This document shows positions 59,961 to 64,000 of a stretch of DNA of 64,000 nucleotides, one piece after another. Position 1 is the stretch's first letter. Every line of letters starts with the position of its first letter. Position numbers and translations under genes: made by a program. Source of the DNA: Raphanus sativus (taxonomy: Eukaryota; Streptophyta; Magnoliopsida; Brassicales; Brassicaceae); NCBI RefSeq assembly GCF_000801105.2, contig NC_079516.1:26325043-26389042 (forward strand), written 5' to 3'. The notes beneath the pieces are model-generated. The model was not told the DNA's origin, made no database searches, and worked only from the letters and a program-made list of their open reading frames with translations.

Positions 59961-61615
59961 AAAATCAATTTCATACCTTAAATTAGTGAGATGACTTATT
60001 TAACACACATAAGTCTTTTCCAACCATATAGAACCTCAAACGAAAGTAACCCACCAAGAATCATAAGCTTGAATGGTTCTATCAACCATAAAAAAATTAT
60101 AATCAAAAACTTGAGTTTTTTTGGATGAATATGGGGACAAAGTGAAAGAAATGTTGTTTTTAGTTCATAACAATTGGGAAAAAGAGAGTGTAAATCGATT
60201 TGAGATGCATTAAGAGCTTCAAATTGGTTGGTATTGATAGCAATGGTAATCTTGTAAATACTTGAAGATGATGAGGTTGAGAGAGTAAAAATGTCACTTT
60301 CGAAAAAAAAAGAAAAAAAAAATTAATGGCAGTTTCTTGAATAATGTGAACCTGTAGAGTGAAGAGGACAGAAAAAAATTCAAAAAAACATAGATTAGTT
60401 TTGTATTTGACTTTGAGTTTTGAGTCAATTTTGCAAAAAATCCCTAGTTTTAACCAATGAAACAGAACCAGCCAAATAAAACAAGTACCGACTAAAGAAA
60501 AGTACGCATACGTAATCAAGACAAATGATTAATAAATAACCTTATACTAGTTAATTATAAATTATTATTATTATTCTAATCAATAGAGGGGCAAAACAAT
60601 CTGAACAAAGATGGCAGGACAATAATCACACCATTAACACGACCATTTAGCATCTCAGGTCCAGACGTTTTCTATTTTCCTTTCTCTCTGTTGTAGAAGA
60701 AAAGCAGATCAAGTTTGATTTGTCTTTGATAAACCAAGTTCATTTTTTAAGCAGGTAAAGACAAAGTGATTAGAACAGTGGATGCTCTTATCACGGGTCC
60801 ACTTTGTTCTCGGGAAAGAATCTTTAAGCCCATATCAGTCACACATGATTAGGGATTAAAATAGTCTAATATTTACCTTCACCAGGTACTTGTGTCCAGA
60901 AGAAGAAGAGAAGAAAAAAGAAAACACCAGTCCACAAAGACACAAGCTTTGTGAGAAAATAGCTCTCACAGCTTTGTTTTTTCTTATTTTCTCATCATTT
61001 ATGTGAAGGGTGTTTTGTGTATTTAGAAGCACAAAATCTTTGCCTGTTGTCACTGTTTTCTCTGTGTGTTCTTGGGTTAGGTCATAAACGCATAGTGGAG
61101 CTTTCTCTCAAATCTTTGTGCAAGAAAATCTTGATAAAGTTGGTAACTTTTGCTGAACCTTTTACTATATCTCTTTGCTTTTCTATTCTGGATTTTCTTT
61201 CAGAATGATTTTTGGAATTGGGTCCAGTTTTTTTCAGAATACTTTTTATTGATTTAGCTTTCAATGATTGTCCTGTGGGGGAGAGTTTCCATGTGCATAG
61301 GGGAGAATCTTGTACTTCAAATTGATAGCACTACTTTGATTGATACCCTCTTCTAAGTCAACTTTCCATTGATAGTGAAGCTGCTTATATCATAATTTTA
61401 ATTGCATTTCTGATCTCATCCTTTAGAAAAAGCACTTATAATATTCAAAGTTGGGAAAAACACCAGTTTGATACTTCTCTTCTCTTGTTCTTGGATGGGT
61501 TTTTGATAATGTTTCTGCATTTTTTTTTCTTTCAAGATTGGCGTTTTAACATACTAGGAGGGTGCCAATAAATCACTGGACTTGGTCTTGTGTCTTTTTC
61601 ATCTTCAAGACGACT
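59961..61615 (+). other. Upstream region of NLP1
   Basis: No gene is supported. 60640-61600 is less AT-rich and probably holds promoter and leader of NLP1. Possible splice sites in the leader (GGTTAGGTC near 61075) cannot be judged by eye. No nitrate-response element was identified with confidence. Confidence 0.4.
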
Positions 61616-63770
61616 ATGGGTTTAGATATGGAAGATGGTGGTAGCGATGGGGGAGAAGGAAATGGTGGGTTTTCACCTAATTCTAGCTTTGGGGCATTCC
61701 CTGAGACGGCCATGGATTTGGATTTCATGGATGAGCTCTTGTTTGATGGATGTTGGCTAGAGACAACAGATGGTAAGAGCTTGAAGCAGACAGAAGAAGC
61801 TGAAGCAGCTTCTACCGCCATGAATGACAATAGCCCTTTCCTCTGCTTTGGTGAGAACCCATCTCAAGATGAAGAAACAGAGAGAATGAATCAAGAACCT
61901 TTTAACCAGGTTGCAACAGGTTTTGATCAAGCAGAAAAGTTTTTACTAGATGAAGCTGAGGTGGGAAGAAGTTGGTGGATTGCCCCAAGAACAAGTGAAG
62001 ACCCTTCTTCATCTGTGAAAGAGAGGCTATTAAGAGCTATAAGCGGTCTTGAAGAGGCAGTGCCTGATAAGGACTTCTTGGTGCAGATATGGGTGCCATT
62101 TCAGCAGGAAGGGAAGAACTTTCTAACCACTTTGGCACAACCACATTTATTCAACCAAAAATACTCAAGCCTTGCAAAATACAGACATGTTTCAGAGACT
62201 TATAACTTCCCAGCTGATGAGGGTTCCACAGAAGGAGGTCTTCCCGGTCGTGTTTTCCTGCAGAAGTTTCCTGAGTGGACTCCTGATGTACGTTTCTTTA
62301 GAAGTGATGAATATCCGCGCATCAAAGAAGCACAAAAGTGTGATGTTCGTGGCTCGCTTGCCCTTCCTGTGTTTGAAAGATGTAGTGGGACTTGTTTGGG
62401 TGTTGTTGAGGTCGTCACAACAACTCAGAAGATGAATTACCGGCCAGAACTTGAGAATATCTGTAAAGCTCTTGAGGTTTTACTCTTCCTCATAATTAAA
62501 CATTGTCTTGAATGTCTATTTCACCGGAGGGATTTCTCTTTGTGCGCTTCTTCTATCTTTCTGCATTTTCTTTGGTTCTATATGACAAGAGTGAGAAGCT
62601 CACAGATGTTGCTATTTTTGCAGGCCGTCGATTTAAGGAGTTCAAGTAACTTAAAACCTTCAAGCAATGAGGTGCATTAACTGGACTCTTACTTCATTAA
62701 GGTCATATATAAACAAATGCTAAGGTCATACCCCATGTTTCAGTCTCTGCAGGTGTATGATGATTTATACTACGCTGCATTACCTGAGATATCAGATTTC
62801 TTGGAGTCAGTCTGCAGAACATATGATCTGCCTCTAGCTTTGTCATGGGCCCCTTGTGCTCGTCAGGGGAAAGGTGGTTCCCGACATTCTGATGAGAACT
62901 TTTCTCAGTGCGTTTCGACAATCGATTCTGCTTGCTTTGTCCTGGATGAAGAGAGCAAATACTTTCTGGAGGCATGCTTTGAGCATCATCTTCTCCAGGG
63001 AGAAGGCATTGTTGGGAAAGCATTCAAGGCTACCAAACTGTGTTTTGTGCCTGAAGTGACCACGTTTAGCAAGACTAACTACCCTCTTGCGCACCACGCC
63101 AAGATATCTGGACTACACGCTGCTTTAGCAGTCCCGTTAAAGAGCAAATGCAATGGTTTGGTCGAGTTTGTGCTTGAATTCTTCTTTCCAAAAGGGTGCC
63201 TTGACACTGAAGCAAAACAGGAAATGCTCAAGTCACTCTCTGCGACTCTGCAGCAGGATTTCAGGAGTTCAAATCTTGTCATCGACAAGGATCTAGAGTT
63301 AGAAGTCGTATTGCCTGTTAGAGAGGACATGGTTTTATCAGAGAACCAACTAACGGGAGCAGAAACCGCAGAGGCTTTGAGAGAAATTCATCTGCTTCAA
63401 GAGTCCTCATGGATCTCCCACATGATAAAGGCTAACGAGAAGGGTAAAGATGTGTCACTTTCTTGGGAGTATCAGAATGAAGATCCAAAGGATGAGTTCA
63501 AGCTCTCATCTGGCTGGGATAACAGTCAGCTTGAACCAGCCCCCAATAATATTCCTTCAGAAGCTGAGCAGTTTCAACATGGATCAACTTCAGGACTCAG
63601 AGTTGATGCTGGTCCAAGTACCGAATCAGCTTCCACTGGTGGTGGAAATAAGTTAGGGAGTAGAAGACCAGGGGAAAAGAGAAGAACAAAAACAGAAAAG
63701 ATCATTGGTCTGGACGTTCTTCGACAATACTTTGCAGGAAGCCTCAAGGATGCAGCCAAGAGCATTGGTG
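61616..63770 (+). CDS. NLP1: NIN-like protein 1 (NLP1), 5' part, continues past the window
   Basis: Plant-specific RWP-RK transcription factor of the nitrate response, acting in the nucleus. Exons seen: 61616-62476, 62624-62671 and 62744-63770 (phases 0, 0, 1), 645 residues. The first ATG gives MGLDMEDGGSDGG; an internal ATG at 61628 gives MEDGG and may be the true start. After an acidic N-terminus (FMDELLFDGCWLETTDGKSL) comes the NLP N-terminal GAF-like region (RLLRAISGLEEA, QIWVPFQQEGKNFLTTLAQP, GLPGRVFLQKFPEWTPDVRF, RGSLALPVFE). The second exon reads AVDLRSSSNLKPSSNE. The third carries the rest of the regulatory region (LPLALSWAPCARQGKGGSRH, GIVGKAFKATK, FSKTNYPLAHHAKISGLHAA) and the start of RWP-RK (KIIGLDVLRQYFAGSLKDAA). 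The rest of RWP-RK and PB1 lie beyond the edge. NLP1 rather than NLP2 is chosen because DSK2 and DAZ1 are neighbours. Confidence 0.93.
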
Positions 63771-64000
63771 GTAAGAATACACTGCTAGAAACATAGGTTC
63801 ACTCTCAATGCATTTTTGATTCTTCTTGTGTCCTGGAATAGCCTAACCAAAACGATCTTTAGTCCAGACCCAAATGAATATGTAAAACTAAAATTCAAGT
63901 ATGAGAATCATTAGCAAATATAAGCACCCATCGAGAACCATGAATTTGTCTTTACATTCTTTCTGTGGTGTAGTGTATCAGTGTGGTCTGCCAGCATTTC
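63771..64000 (+). other. Intron of NLP1, incomplete
   Basis: Starts with donor GTAAGA after codon phase 1. No acceptor leading to the expected RWP-RK continuation is seen before the window ends. Confidence 0.7.

Noticed and set aside
60160..60519. 119-codon minus-strand frame upstream of NLP1
   Set aside because: Low-complexity F/L-rich peptide in AT-rich DNA, no domain, no splice or promoter support.

Overview
The window looks like nuclear DNA of a Brassicaceae plant, most likely Brassica or a close relative. It has spliced plant genes, AT-rich intergenic DNA and very dense plant transposons. Three host genes can be recognised: a DSK2/ubiquilin gene (1514-4294, complete, 8 exons), a DAZ1-type three-finger C2H2 repressor (5427-6194, complete, intronless) and the first part of an NLP1-type nitrate-response regulator (61616 to 63770, running off the right edge). 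From memory, the Arabidopsis counterparts lie in the same order on chromosome 2 (At2g17190/17200, At2g17180, At2g17150), so this appears to be a conserved block in which the DAZ1-NLP1 interval has been filled by about 55 kb of mobile DNA.

Layout of the insertion-rich interval: a TRIM retroelement (7292-8092); a CACTA DNA transposon with intact ends and an AAT target duplication (10517-15765), whose broken transposase carries a piece of chloroplast DNA with most of petG; a degenerate hAT transposase gene (16365-18033); a non-autonomous Helitron (18126-19015); a decayed L1-type LINE (19435-24711); a retroposon of unknown origin with a perfect 17-bp target duplication (24780-25629); two head-to-tail Helitron ends (around 25858) with one element reaching 27342; AT-rich DNA with a fragment of a MET1-family DNA methyltransferase gene (31237-31557), local tandem duplications and LINE scraps (33.6-43 kb); a foldback element with a nested element full of telomere-like repeats (40355-42137); a 12-kb gag-protease-only Gypsy-type element (43516-55556) that contains an Emigrant MITE and, inside its right LTR, an intact Copia element with identical LTRs (50468-55024); and a 3-kb region built from a 20-bp unit in two opposed tandem arrays followed by many short palindromes sharing the same core (56.8-59.95 kb).

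The host genes act separately: proteasome shuttling (DSK2), transcriptional repression in the male germline (DAZ1) and nitrate-responsive transcription (NLP1). The mobile elements form a layered history: old LINE, hAT and Helitron remnants, then the Gypsy element, then the Copia insertion, which must be recent because its two LTRs are identical and its 1406-codon reading frame is open.

The most unusual items are the petG-bearing plastid fragment inside a CACTA transposase, the opposed 20-bp arrays preceded by a TATA-like sequence (a possible hairpin-RNA source), and the MET1-family gene fragment lying among transposons.
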